Shown here piece by piece: positions 25,111-34,266 of a stretch of DNA of 64,000 bases. The notes beneath the pieces are model-generated. The model did not search any database, was not told the origin of the DNA, and was given only the letters and a program-made list of their open reading frames with translations. Every line of letters starts with the position of its first letter. Position 1 is the first letter of the stretch. Source of the DNA: Flavisolibacter longurius (lineage in GTDB: Bacteria; Bacteroidota; Bacteroidia; Chitinophagales; Chitinophagaceae); the NCBI GenBank assembly GCA_013327885.1, contig JABUMY010000016.1, positions 93,008 through 157,007 on the forward strand, in the 5' to 3' direction. A program made the translations under genes and the position numbers.

Positions 25111-28028
25111 CCCTGTTCCGCCACCTCTTTCCCCTTCACCGACGTCAGGTCCAGGAAAAACTGGTAAAGGTTTACCTCCGTGGCAATGCCCAGCTTTTTG
25201 CGTAGCCGGTAGCGGCTGATCTCCACACCCCGCACGGAAATGTTTACCAACTGGGCGATTTCCTTTGTACTCAGGTTCATGCGCAGGTAGGCACAAAGCT
25301 TCAGCTCATGCGCTGTAAGGCTCGGGTATCTTTCTTTCAGCAGGATTAAAAAGTTGTCGTGCACCTGGTTAAAATGGCGGGCAAACTGCTCCCAGTCCTC
25401 GTTGTTCTTTTCTTCTTCCGAAAGAATGCGGATGATCTTTTTCAGGTTGTGCAGTTCGGCTTCATTGGCCTGGGCTTTTTCAAGGTGCTGCAGTTCATCT
25501 TTGATACGGGTAAGCAGCTCGCCTTTTTTTACCAGGTGCATGGCCGTGGAGGCCAGCTCTGAGTTTTTAAATTCAATCTCCGATTCCAGCTTTTCGTTCT
25601 TCAGCTTTACAATTTCCTTTTCCGACTTCTCGATTTCTAATTGGTGCAGGTACTGCAGGTGGTGCTGCTCTTTTTGGTGCTTTTGCTGTTGAAGCAGCAA
25701 TTGCTTGCGGTGCCGCTTGTACAAAAGGTAGGCAAGGCCAAGCGCCATCATCCCGTAAATAAAATAGGCAAAGCCGGTTTGGTACCAGGGCGGAAGCACT
25801 ACAAACGAAAACCTGTCGGCAACCGATTCGTTGCCCAGGTTGTTGCGGGCCTTTACGTGAAACGTGTACGTGCCGGCCGGCAGGTTGGTGTAATCTTTTT
25901 CGGCTTTTTTTGTCCAGTCGGACCAGCCCTTGTCAAAGCCCTCGAGGTAATAACTGTACAGGATATTGGCTTGCTGCTCGTATAACGGCGCGGAATACTG
26001 GATCTGGAATGAGTTGGTGTGAAAAGGGATTCGCGGTACTGCCTGTTGCGCATCCGTCTTTGAACCCGTTGACAGGCTGTAGCCGCCAAAAAGCAAGCTG
26101 TCGGTTTGGCCCAGCGCCTGTACCGCCCTTATGTAAACATTCAGTTCGCCCTTGTCCTGTTTGTATTTTTCGTAGTTGATGTGGTAAAACCCATTTTCGG
26201 CACCCACTAAAATATTGCATTCATTTATGGGGTTGATGTGTTCAAACCCGCTGACCATTCTATCCTTTAGTTCCGGGAAATAAAGTAGCTGCGGTTTTAG
26301 CGCGGCAAAATCAACCACGCCAAGGTTTTTCTCATGGATAAACCAGATGTTTCCCTGCGCATCTTCTTTTAAATAGCGAATGCTCTTCTCGCCGAAGATC
26401 TGCTTGAATTCCGGCGCCGGTTCAAAAGCATCTTTACCACTGTTATAGGAATAGATGCCTTTGCCTGTTGCAATCACGATCTTGTTCCTCACACGGTACA
26501 CATGGTTGTTGAGCGCAGAGGGAAGCCCGTTTTGGTTGGTGTACAGCCGCACGGTTGGCCGGCTGCCTTCGATGCCTTCAATTTTATACACACCGCGGTA
26601 GGGGTGCGAGGTCCAAACCGTATTGTTGTTGTCGACCGTTACAAACCGGGCCGACTCGTGAAAGCCCGGGACCGTTTGCCGGGCGGTGATGGTGTTATCA
26701 GCTACCTGCAGCAGTTGAATGCCTGTGTACTTGCCCGCAATGGCCAACAGGTTGCCGGCGCCGGATTGTACCGTCCAAAAACCGGTGCCTTTTAGCACGG
26801 GCCGGAGGCCCTGCGCCGCCAGGCTGTAAAGCCCGTCATGCGTATTTACCAGCAGTTGGTTGTTGAGGGTTGAAAGACCCCAGATCTGGCCTTCCGCCCC
26901 GGCCACAGGTGTAAAATCGTTGTCGGCGTAACTAATATCTTTTAGCCCGGGAAGTGACAATTGAAAAAGCCCATCTGACAAGCCCAGGTAAAGCTGGTTG
27001 TTTAAAAAAGCAGACGCATAGCCCGAGCCGTTCGTTAGCGAAGCCGGGTTGATATGCTTTACAGCGTTATTGTAGGCGATAAAATCAATGCCATTGTCAA
27101 GTCCCAGCCAGATGTTGCGGTTTTTATCGCAGTAAAGGCTGCGGATATTGTTGTTTTGCAAACCCGATCGCCGCGAAAAGTTCTGTAGTACTGTCCCTTC
27201 CTTATTAATAATGTAGCAGCCATTGGTATAAGTGCCCAGGGCAAAGGTTTTTTCATCGATCCGGATAAGAGAAGAAAAATATTGTGTAGCGCTGATGGCC
27301 GCACCTTTCAGTAAAAAAGGTTTGATCTCCGTGGCTGTTATAAGGTAAAGACCGTGTTTGCCCGTGGTCAGCAGGAGCGAATCGGCGCCAATGGCCAGTG
27401 CCGCCGTAGCCTGGAAGTCGGTTGGTAGGGCGTTGTCCTGCAAAAACGGTTTCCACTCCCCGGCCGCAAACCGCAGCAATCCTTCCCGGGCATTTTGCGC
27501 CAGCAAAAAAGTTTTGTCACCACCCAGAAAAAGCCACTGCGAAACAGTAGGGTGAACAAGCATCTTCCCTTCCCGCAGGTGGAAGATCTTCGTAGTAGAG
27601 CGAAAAACAACTTCCTCGCCCAGGCAAACAATATCCCAGATATCTTCAAAGGTGCGGTGCTTTTCGGGTAAGCGGTCCTTTAAAGAGGTAAATGACAAAT
27701 TGCCATTTTTGTCGGGAGCGAAGTACCCGATCTCATCCTGTCCGCCTACGTAAATACGTCCATCGGGGTCCATTGCTGTGGAGCGAACGATGGTTTTATT
27801 GGGCAGGGGATAGAGCTTCCAGAAGGTGCCGTCAAAGCTTAAAAGGCCTTCGTTGTTGGCAAAATAAAGGATGCCTTTGGCGTCCTGGGCCACCTTCCAG
27901 TTCTGCGTACCGCCCCCGTAAACCTGCTTTTTGTAGTTTAAAATGGCCGGTAAACCGATGGTGTTTTGCCCAAAGGAGGTAAAATGGACGGCAAGCAGAA
28001 GTATGGTAAAAAAGTATCGGCAGATCAT
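25098..28028 (-). CDS. Propeller/triple-Y transmembrane regulator with LuxR-type HTH
   Basis: 976 residues. The signal peptide (MICRYFFTILLLAVHFTSFG) is followed by a long periplasmic part made of two-component-regulator propeller repeats (for example AQDAKGILYFANNEGLLSFD, AMDPDGRIYVGGQDEIGYF, YCDKNRNIWLGLDNGIDF). A triple-Y domain follows (about 645-725, DYTNLPAGTYTFHVKARNNL), then one TM helix (about 728-750, FAYFIYGMMALGLAYLLYK), a coiled coil rich in Lys/Glu/Gln (about 755-870), and a C-terminal HTH with MNLSTKEIAQLVNISVRGVE. No histidine-kinase or receiver domain is present, so it resembles hybrid sensors reduced to a sensor plus DNA-binding head. It diverges from the SusC/SusD operon and probably activates it when a sugar ligand binds. 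Confidence 0.9.
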   Translation of the reverse strand: MICRYFFTILLLAVHFTSFGQNTIGLPAILNYKKQVYGGGTQNWKVAQDAKGILYFANNEGLLSFDGTFWKLYPLPNKTIVRSTAMDPDGRIYVGGQDEIGYFAPDKNGNLSFTSLKDRLPEKHRTFEDIWDIVCLGEEVVFRSTTKIFHLREGKMLVHPTVSQWLFLGGDKTFLLAQNAREGLLRFAAGEWKPFLQDNALPTDFQATAALAIGADSLLLTTGKHGLYLITATEIKPFLLKGAAISATQYFSSLIRIDEKTFALGTYTNGCYIINKEGTVLQNFSRRSGLQNNNIRSLYCDKNRNIWLGLDNGIDFIAYNNAVKHINPASLTNGSGYASAFLNNQLYLGLSDGLFQLSLPGLKDISYADNDFTPVAGAEGQIWGLSTLNNQLLVNTHDGLYSLAAQGLRPVLKGTGFWTVQSGAGNLLAIAGKYTGIQLLQVADNTITARQTVPGFHESARFVTVDNNNTVWTSHPYRGVYKIEGIEGSRPTVRLYTNQNGLPSALNNHVYRVRNKIVIATGKGIYSYNSGKDAFEPAPEFKQIFGEKSIRYLKEDAQGNIWFIHEKNLGVVDFAALKPQLLYFPELKDRMVSGFEHINPINECNILVGAENGFYHINYEKYKQDKGELNVYIRAVQALGQTDSLLFGGYSLSTGSKTDAQQAVPRIPFHTNSFQIQYSAPLYEQQANILYSYYLEGFDKGWSDWTKKAEKDYTNLPAGTYTFHVKARNNLGNESVADRFSFVVLPPWYQTGFAYFIYGMMALGLAYLLYKRHRKQLLLQQQKHQKEQHHLQYLHQLEIEKSEKEIVKLKNEKLESEIEFKNSELASTAMHLVKKGELLTRIKDELQHLEKAQANEAELHNLKKIIRILSEEEKNNEDWEQFARHFNQVHDNFLILLKERYPSLTAHELKLCAYLRMNLSTKEIAQLVNISVRGVEISRYRLRKKLGIATEVNLYQFFLDLTSVKGKEVAEQGGWS

Positions 28029-28118
28029 GGCAAGCTGTGGTTGTGAAAGTAGGAAATTACAGCAGATGTAGCATTGAAGTAAGAAAAAGGCCAGAAAATC
28101 AGGTTTTTTTTGTTGGGT

Positions 28119-28137
28119 GATGTAGTGATGATGTAGT
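28119..28137. promoter_or_regulatory. Direct repeat GATGTAGT, 11 bp apart, between regulator and PUL
   Basis: GATGTAGT occurs at 28119-28126 and 28130-28137, one helical turn apart, 91 bp upstream of the regulator start and about 310 bp upstream of the PKD lipoprotein. This fits a binding site for a dimeric regulator such as the LuxR-type head of the neighbour. The remaining 422-bp intergenic space (28029-28450) shows no other feature. Confidence 0.4.
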
Positions 28138-28450
28138 AGAATTTCAGGTTTAGCCTTCCTGATAGCCTATCTTTAGGTCTCTATCGGGAATGGCTTCAGG
28201 GGTTCGCTCTCGTCGCTTTTGAACCGTTCCGGGTAAAACAAATGACTTGCTATTTTATATGAGAAAGAAAACTGATGCTGTGCTTCAACGGGATTGCTTT
28301 GCTCCGCTTCTTTTAATTGGGATCACATAAAAATTTTGCTGCCGACCTACCGGGCTTTGGATGGCTATAATGCTAACATCGTCATGGAGCCGGCCTTTTT
28401 TGTTTCCTGCCATCCTGTCGCAATTTCTAAAATCTATAACTACCAGCTAT

Positions 28451-29272
28451 ATGGAATTTAAAAAACGAAAAAACGTTCATTGGTTATTGGGTGTCCTGGT
28501 TCTGGCCACGTTTCTGCAAACAGGCTGCCGGCCGGAAAGCATCGGCGACCTGGGTCAAAAAGCAACGGCTTCTTTCGATGTGCAGCCGGTTGCCGGCCGC
28601 AAGAACACCTATGTTCTTCGCAGCACCTCGCAAAACGCATTTGGCTACCAGTGGGACAAAGGCAACGGCAACTTTGTAAAAGGTATGGCGGTTGACACAG
28701 CCTATTTTGCCCTCAAAGGAACCTACACCGTTAAGCTGCGGGCTTTTGGCCGCGGAGGCTACGACAGTACTGGCGCCACGGTTACCGTAACTGAAGATGA
28801 TATTTTGAACAATCCCCAGTTCAAGCTGCTGACGGCAAAAAGCTGGAAGCTGGATGCAACAACCGGCGCCAACGCCATTATCGTAGGCACCGAAGGCAAC
28901 CCGGGACAATATTTTGGTGGTGGTCCCCTGGCCGATTGCCAAGTGGATGATGTGTACACCTTTTCGCAGGACATGAAGCTGCGCTACAACGCCAACGGTT
29001 CCACCTTTAACGCAGGCAACATCAACCCCAATTACACCTGCAGTGCCGATCGTTCTTATAATAATGTCACCTTCTCGTTTCAGCCGGGGGTAACCGGTGG
29101 GGCAGGCCTGGCTACCATTACGCTGCCGGGTGCCGTACCCACGCAGTTCATTGGTGTTACCGATGTGTCGTCCAACAACTACCGCATTATTTCCATTACA
29201 GAAAATACAATGGTGCTGCGCTCCGGAACGCCCAGCGAAACGGTTCACCAGTTCAAGTTTGTGGCCCAGTAA
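28451..29272 (+). CDS. PKD-domain surface lipoprotein
   Basis: 273 residues from ATG 28451 (MEFKKRKNVHWLLGVLVLAT); the upstream in-frame ATG at 28361 would add residues that are not a signal peptide. The lipobox is LQTGC (LQTGCRPESIGDL). Residues about 38-110 are a PKD-like Ig domain (SFDVQPVAGRKNTYVLRSTS, then WDKGNGNF, FALKGTYTVKLRAFGRGGYD). The C-terminal part (AKSWKLDATTGANAIIVGTE, DDVYTFSQDMKLRYNANGST) resembles the small glycan-binding lipoproteins often encoded before SusC in polysaccharide loci. It is the first gene of the PUL, 43 bp before susC. A surface glycan-binding role is inferred. Confidence 0.82.
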   Translation: MEFKKRKNVHWLLGVLVLATFLQTGCRPESIGDLGQKATASFDVQPVAGRKNTYVLRSTSQNAFGYQWDKGNGNFVKGMAVDTAYFALKGTYTVKLRAFGRGGYDSTGATVTVTEDDILNNPQFKLLTAKSWKLDATTGANAIIVGTEGNPGQYFGGGPLADCQVDDVYTFSQDMKLRYNANGSTFNAGNINPNYTCSADRSYNNVTFSFQPGVTGGAGLATITLPGAVPTQFIGVTDVSSNNYRIISITENTMVLRSGTPSETVHQFKFVAQ

Positions 29273-29315
29273 CCGGTAAAACGAAATCAATTCAATAAAA
29301 ATTCAGACGCTGCAT

Positions 29316-32300
29316 ATGACTCAAAAATTACGACTGATACTCTGCCTTCTGGCCCTGGTTTGCTTCCTGGGAAAGGCAGAGGCGCAAACCATCCAGGTGA
29401 CCGGTACCGTAACAAGGGCTTCCAATAACGAACCCCTCGCCGGTGCCACCGTTTCGGTAAAAGGAACCGGTACGGCCACCACCACCAACGAACAAGGTGC
29501 TTTCACCATCAATGTACCCGAAAGAGGCGCCACGCTGGTGGTTTCCTTTGTCGGCTTAACAGAACAAGAAATGCCGGTAACAGGCGCCGGTGCGATGAAC
29601 TTTGCCTTACAGGAACGCAGCACCGGGTCGCTCAACGAAGTAGTGGTAGTAGGCTATGGTGCCCAGCGCCGGGGCAACGTAACCGGCTCGATTGGTACCG
29701 TTACCAGCCGCGAACTGGTACAGGCGCCGGTAGCCGATTTGAGCAATGCCCTGCAAGGCCGTGTGGCCGGTGTGATCACCAAGCAAGGCTCGGGTGCGCC
29801 GGGTGGTGATGGTGCCGGTATTTTTATCCGTGGCGTTTCCACCTTTGGTGGCGGAACCGAGCCGCTGTATGTGATCGACGGGATCGTTCGCGGCCGCAAC
29901 GACTTTACCCAACTGGATGCCTCGGAAGTGGAATCGGTGAGTGTGCTGAAAGACGCTTCTTCGGCTGCCATCTTTGGGGTAAAAGGCGCCAACGGTGTGG
30001 TGCTGGTTACCACCAAGCGGGGTAGGGCCGGTCGCATCACGGCAAATTATTCTGTGAACTACGGCGTACAACGGGTAACGAAGTTTAACGACAACCTGGG
30101 TTCCTACGAATATTCTACCTTATTAAATGAAGCCCTGCTGAACGATGGTTTGCCGCTGGCTTTCACCAACGACGAAATTGAAAAGTTCCGCAACGGTGCC
30201 GATCCTATTCTTTATCCCAATACCAACTGGCAGCGGCTGGTGCTGGGCGGAACAGCCCCGCAGATGCAGCACAACCTTTCGCTTAGCGGCGGTACCGACA
30301 GGGTGCGCTATTTTGCGTCGCTGGGTTACCTCGACCAGGACGGCTTGTATAGTTCCCTGAACTTTAAGCGGTATAACCTTCGCTCCAACCTGGACATGAA
30401 CGTAACGAAAACCACAAGGTTCTCGCTTGACATCTCGGGCCGGATCGAAAACCGTAACTCGCCAACCACGGGTATCTCGCAGATCTTTGAACACACCCTG
30501 CGTAACCCGCCCACTATCCCGGCTGAATATCCCGGCGTAGGCTATGCACAGGTAGGCTCATACGTAAATACATTGCGGGCCATTGACCCGGCAGCCGGTT
30601 ACAACAGTACTGAGAGCAATGTCATTCTTACCAATATTCAACTGGAGCAGCAGATTCCCTGGGTAAAAGGACTGTCGGTAAAAGCCGTGGTGGCGCATGA
30701 CCGCAGCCTGAACTTTACCAAGCGCTGGAGCGATAACGTTTACCTGTACACGAAAAATCCTTCTACCGGTAATTTCGACCGCTCTCCTTACCAGAACCCC
30801 AGCCTTTCCGAAACCTTTGAGCAGTGGAAGGCTACGGAACTGCAGGGACACCTGAATTATAACAACCGCTTTGGTCGCCACGGTGTATCGGCGCTGGTGC
30901 TTGCCATTCAAAAAGAAACACCGTATAACCGCCTGTTTGCGTCCCGCTCCGGTTACGAGTTTTCGATTTTTGATGTGTTGAGCCAGGGACCGGCAACCAA
31001 TCCTTCCGGCGACATCACGGAAGTGATCCAGGGCAACCGCGACCGCACGGCCCTGCGTAGTCTAGCCGGGCGTATCAATTACGATTATGATGGCAAGTAT
31101 CTTTTCCAGGCCAGCCTGCGGCGGGATGAATCAGAAAACTTTGCTCCCGGTTACCGCACTGGTTACTTCCCGGCCTTTTCTGTTGGTTGGGTAGTTACTA
31201 ACGAGTCCTTTATGAATGATGCCCGCTCTTTCTTGGATTACCTGAAGCTTCGCGGCTCCTGGGGTAAGCTGGGCAACGATGCTATCGGCGGCTCCCGTTT
31301 TCTTTACCTGGCCCGCTACAATACGGTTAACAACAACTACGGCTTTGGCGGTACCATCGTTCCGGGGCTGAACCCAACCGCAGCCAACCCAATCGTGGCC
31401 TGGGAAGAATCGGCAAAAACAGACATTGGCTTTGATGCCCGTTTGTGGAATGGCCTCCTGGGACTGGAAGTTTCTTTCTTCAGTGAGCACCGTACCGGCA
31501 TCCTGGCCACCCGCTCGGCACAGATCCCGTCTTCTTATGGCGGACCGCTGCCGGCCGAAAACATTGGTGAGGCAAGAAACAAGGGGGTGGAAATAACAGC
31601 AACGCACTTACGTACGCTTTCGAAAAACTTCTCTTATAACCTGCGCGGCAATATCACCTTTACAAAAAATGAGATCGAATATGCTGCACAGGCAGAGAAC
31701 GTACCCGATGCCTTCAAAGTAGCAGGTCGTCCCATCGGTTCTTATTATGGTTACAAAGCCATTGGTATTATTAAAGATGAAGCGACGCTGCAGGCCTATG
31801 GCAAAACAACACAGTTCCCGCATGGTTTGGGCGATATCATGTATGAAGACGTGAACAAGGATGGCAAAATTGACAATGCTGACCGTCAGTGGCTGAGCAG
31901 CGGCAACATTCCCCAGGTGGTGTACGGCATTGCCGGCGGTGTTAACTTCCGCGGCTTTGAAGTGAACTTCCTCCTGCAGGGTGCTACAAGGGTAAACCAG
32001 CAACTGATCAACAATGCCGGCTTTGCCTTCTTTAACGGCGGCCGTGTAACGGCCGAGTGGCTGGATCGCTGGACGCCGGATAACCCGAACGCCAAGTTCC
32101 CCCGCCTGACAACGAACGCCACCGCCAGCACCAACAATTACCATGTGCCTGATGGACCACCTTACGGCATTGGTGGCAATAGCTTCTGGATAGAGGATGC
32201 CTCTTACCTGCGCCTGAAAAACCTGGAGCTGGCTTATACCTTCCGGCCCGACTTTCTCTCCCGGATCGGCGCCAGCCAGTTAAGGGTGTATGCCACGGGA

Positions 32301-32417
32301 CAGAACCTGCTGACCTTTACCAGGCTCCGCAACCTTGACCCGGAAATTACCGACGGTAACGGCTGGTACTACCCGGTGCAGACCGTGTACAATTTTGGCC
32401 TTAACATTCAGTTTTAA
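29316..32417 (+). CDS. SusC/RagA-type TonB-linked outer membrane transporter
   Basis: 1033 residues. After the signal peptide (MTQKLRLILCLLALVCFLGK) comes a CarboxypepD-regulatory-like domain (about 25-110, VTGTVTRASNNEPLAGATVS), then the TonB box region and plug (EVVVVGYGAQRRGNVTGSIG, ALQGRVAGVITKQGSGAPGG, and DASSAAIFGVKGANGVVLVT). The remaining 800 residues are the 22-strand barrel typical of SusC. With SusD it forms a lid-and-barrel complex that imports oligosaccharides. The gene is second in the PUL; susD follows after 42 bp. The substrate is inferred from the nearby GH16 enzymes to be a beta-glucan, possibly laminarin. Confidence 0.96.
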   Translation: MTQKLRLILCLLALVCFLGKAEAQTIQVTGTVTRASNNEPLAGATVSVKGTGTATTTNEQGAFTINVPERGATLVVSFVGLTEQEMPVTGAGAMNFALQERSTGSLNEVVVVGYGAQRRGNVTGSIGTVTSRELVQAPVADLSNALQGRVAGVITKQGSGAPGGDGAGIFIRGVSTFGGGTEPLYVIDGIVRGRNDFTQLDASEVESVSVLKDASSAAIFGVKGANGVVLVTTKRGRAGRITANYSVNYGVQRVTKFNDNLGSYEYSTLLNEALLNDGLPLAFTNDEIEKFRNGADPILYPNTNWQRLVLGGTAPQMQHNLSLSGGTDRVRYFASLGYLDQDGLYSSLNFKRYNLRSNLDMNVTKTTRFSLDISGRIENRNSPTTGISQIFEHTLRNPPTIPAEYPGVGYAQVGSYVNTLRAIDPAAGYNSTESNVILTNIQLEQQIPWVKGLSVKAVVAHDRSLNFTKRWSDNVYLYTKNPSTGNFDRSPYQNPSLSETFEQWKATELQGHLNYNNRFGRHGVSALVLAIQKETPYNRLFASRSGYEFSIFDVLSQGPATNPSGDITEVIQGNRDRTALRSLAGRINYDYDGKYLFQASLRRDESENFAPGYRTGYFPAFSVGWVVTNESFMNDARSFLDYLKLRGSWGKLGNDAIGGSRFLYLARYNTVNNNYGFGGTIVPGLNPTAANPIVAWEESAKTDIGFDARLWNGLLGLEVSFFSEHRTGILATRSAQIPSSYGGPLPAENIGEARNKGVEITATHLRTLSKNFSYNLRGNITFTKNEIEYAAQAENVPDAFKVAGRPIGSYYGYKAIGIIKDEATLQAYGKTTQFPHGLGDIMYEDVNKDGKIDNADRQWLSSGNIPQVVYGIAGGVNFRGFEVNFLLQGATRVNQQLINNAGFAFFNGGRVTAEWLDRWTPDNPNAKFPRLTTNATASTNNYHVPDGPPYGIGGNSFWIEDASYLRLKNLELAYTFRPDFLSRIGASQLRVYATGQNLLTFTRLRNLDPEITDGNGWYYPVQTVYNFGLNIQF

Positions 32418-32459
32418 CCCTTCGGAAAAATTACCTAACGCACTAAAAGATTTGCTTGT

Positions 32460-34133
32460 ATGCTAGCAAGAAAAATAAAATGGATCGCCGGTGTTTTGGC
32501 CATTGCAACCATCGCCGGTTCCTGTAAAAAAGATTTCCTGGATGTGTACCCGAACGATGCACTTTCGGATGCTACCGTTTGGACGGACCTGCAATTTGTC
32601 AACCGCTTTTTGAACAATATTTACGGTACGCTGCCCAACGGTTTTGCCCGTGCCGACCAGGGTGTCAGCAATGGCTGGGCCCGCGGCATGAGCATGTTTG
32701 CCATGGCCACCGATGATGCCGAGGCCAATAACCTGGCGGCTTCAACCCATACCCTCAACCAGGGTGTGATACCTACCACCTGGGGTTATGCCGAAGACAT
32801 GTGGGTACAGCATTATGCCCTGATCCGCAAATGCAATATTTTCCTGGAAAGAATAGACGCTGTTCCCGGTGATGCTGCTATCAAAAACCGCATGAAGGGC
32901 GAAGTGTTGTTCCTGCGGGCCTTTGCCTACGAAGAATTGATCAAGTGTTTTGGCGGCGTTCCGCTGATGCTGAAAGCCGGTACGCCGGATGAAGCCATCA
33001 TTCCCCGCAACTCGTATGCAGAGGTAGTGGCCCAGATCGTAAAAGACTGCGACGAAGCGGCTCCAACACTGCCGGTAACTTATGCTGCGTCGGAATTGGG
33101 ACGTGCCACCAAAATGGCTGCTCTGGCCTTAAAAGCAAGGGTGCTGCTTTATGCCGCTAGTCCATTGAACAATGCCAGTAACGACAAGGCCCGCTGGCAG
33201 GCGGCTGCCGATGCGGCGAAAGCGGCCATGGCCTATGGCCCGCCTCCCGGCACAGGCGACTACGGTCTTTATCCTGATTATTACAAAACCTTCCTTGATA
33301 AAGTGGGCAACCGCGAAGTGATCTTTGCCCGTAAGTTTCAAAGCCCCAATGTGCAGCCCAGCGATGGTGCCCGTGAGAAATTGTACATGAGCGTACCGGG
33401 TGTTGGTGATGGCGCCTGGGGTGGTATGTCACCCACGCAAAACCTGGTGGACGCCTATGAAATGAAAAACGGAAGACCCATCTCGGACCCGGCATCGGGT
33501 TACAATCCGCAGAGCCCTTATACCGACCGTGACAGTCGCCTGAGCAAATCGGTTTTGCACCAGGGTTCCCGCTACAAAATGGGCATTACCATTGAAACCT
33601 ACCGCGGGGGCAATACCAACAACGCCAACCGCCTGGATAGTTCCAAAACCGGCTACGGCCTGTTGAAGATGGTAGACACAACCAAGTATGGCGCTGCCGG
33701 CCAGGCTGATAACGACTGGATCTTTATGCGTTATGCCGAAGTGTTGCTGAACTATGCCGAAGCGCAGAACGAAGCAGTGGGCGCCGATGCCTCCGTGCAC
33801 GATGCCATCAACCAGGTGCGTGCCCGTTCCGGTCAGCCGGCCCTGAGTGGCCTTTCGCAAACCGATATGCGGGAGCGTATCCGCAACGAAAGAAGGGTGG
33901 AGCTTTCCTTTGAAGAGCACCGCTTCTTTGATGTGCGGCGCTGGAAGCTGGGTGGTGTGTATTTCAACGCACCTATCCGCAAGGTGAGCATTCTTCGCAA
34001 CCCGGATAACAGCTTGTTCTTTAGCTATCCCGTGTGGGAGAACCGCCAGTTCCAGGAGCACCAGAACCTGCTGCCTATTCCGCAAACAGAAATTGACAGG
34101 AACCCGCAACTGATCCAGAACACGGGTTACTAA
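32460..34133 (+). CDS. SusD/RagB family nutrient-binding outer membrane lipoprotein
   Basis: 557 residues. The lipoprotein signal (MLARKIKWIAGVLAIATIAG then SCKKDFLDVYPND) fits a SusD N-terminus. TPR-like helical segments include FLRAFAYEELIKCFGGVPLM and AALALKARVLLYAASPLNNA; the C-terminal RERIRNERRVELSFEEHRFF and FDVRRWKLG motifs are diagnostic. It binds oligosaccharides at the cell surface over the SusC barrel. It is directly downstream of susC with the normal spacing. A GC-rich hairpin (34203-34253) separates it from the next gene and may reduce downstream expression. Confidence 0.95.
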   Translation: MLARKIKWIAGVLAIATIAGSCKKDFLDVYPNDALSDATVWTDLQFVNRFLNNIYGTLPNGFARADQGVSNGWARGMSMFAMATDDAEANNLAASTHTLNQGVIPTTWGYAEDMWVQHYALIRKCNIFLERIDAVPGDAAIKNRMKGEVLFLRAFAYEELIKCFGGVPLMLKAGTPDEAIIPRNSYAEVVAQIVKDCDEAAPTLPVTYAASELGRATKMAALALKARVLLYAASPLNNASNDKARWQAAADAAKAAMAYGPPPGTGDYGLYPDYYKTFLDKVGNREVIFARKFQSPNVQPSDGAREKLYMSVPGVGDGAWGGMSPTQNLVDAYEMKNGRPISDPASGYNPQSPYTDRDSRLSKSVLHQGSRYKMGITIETYRGGNTNNANRLDSSKTGYGLLKMVDTTKYGAAGQADNDWIFMRYAEVLLNYAEAQNEAVGADASVHDAINQVRARSGQPALSGLSQTDMRERIRNERRVELSFEEHRFFDVRRWKLGGVYFNAPIRKVSILRNPDNSLFFSYPVWENRQFQEHQNLLPIPQTEIDRNPQLIQNTGY

Positions 34134-34202
34134 GGAATGGCGAACCGTTTCTTCATTAACATGAGAACGTTACATTGTAAAACAGGATAAATCTCCCTTT
34201 CA

Positions 34203-34253
34203 CAAAACAACAGGGGCGTTACGCAAAAGGCGGCGTCCCCGTTGTTTTGCTTT
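34203..34253 (+). terminator. Hairpin between susD and the VCBS gene
   Basis: CAAAACAACAGGGGCG (34203-34218) pairs, with two mismatches, with CGTCCCCGTTGTTTTG (34234-34249), followed by CTTTTC. It may be a weak or attenuating terminator inside the locus. Confidence 0.55.
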
Positions 34254-34266
34254 TCTTCGCTGGCCT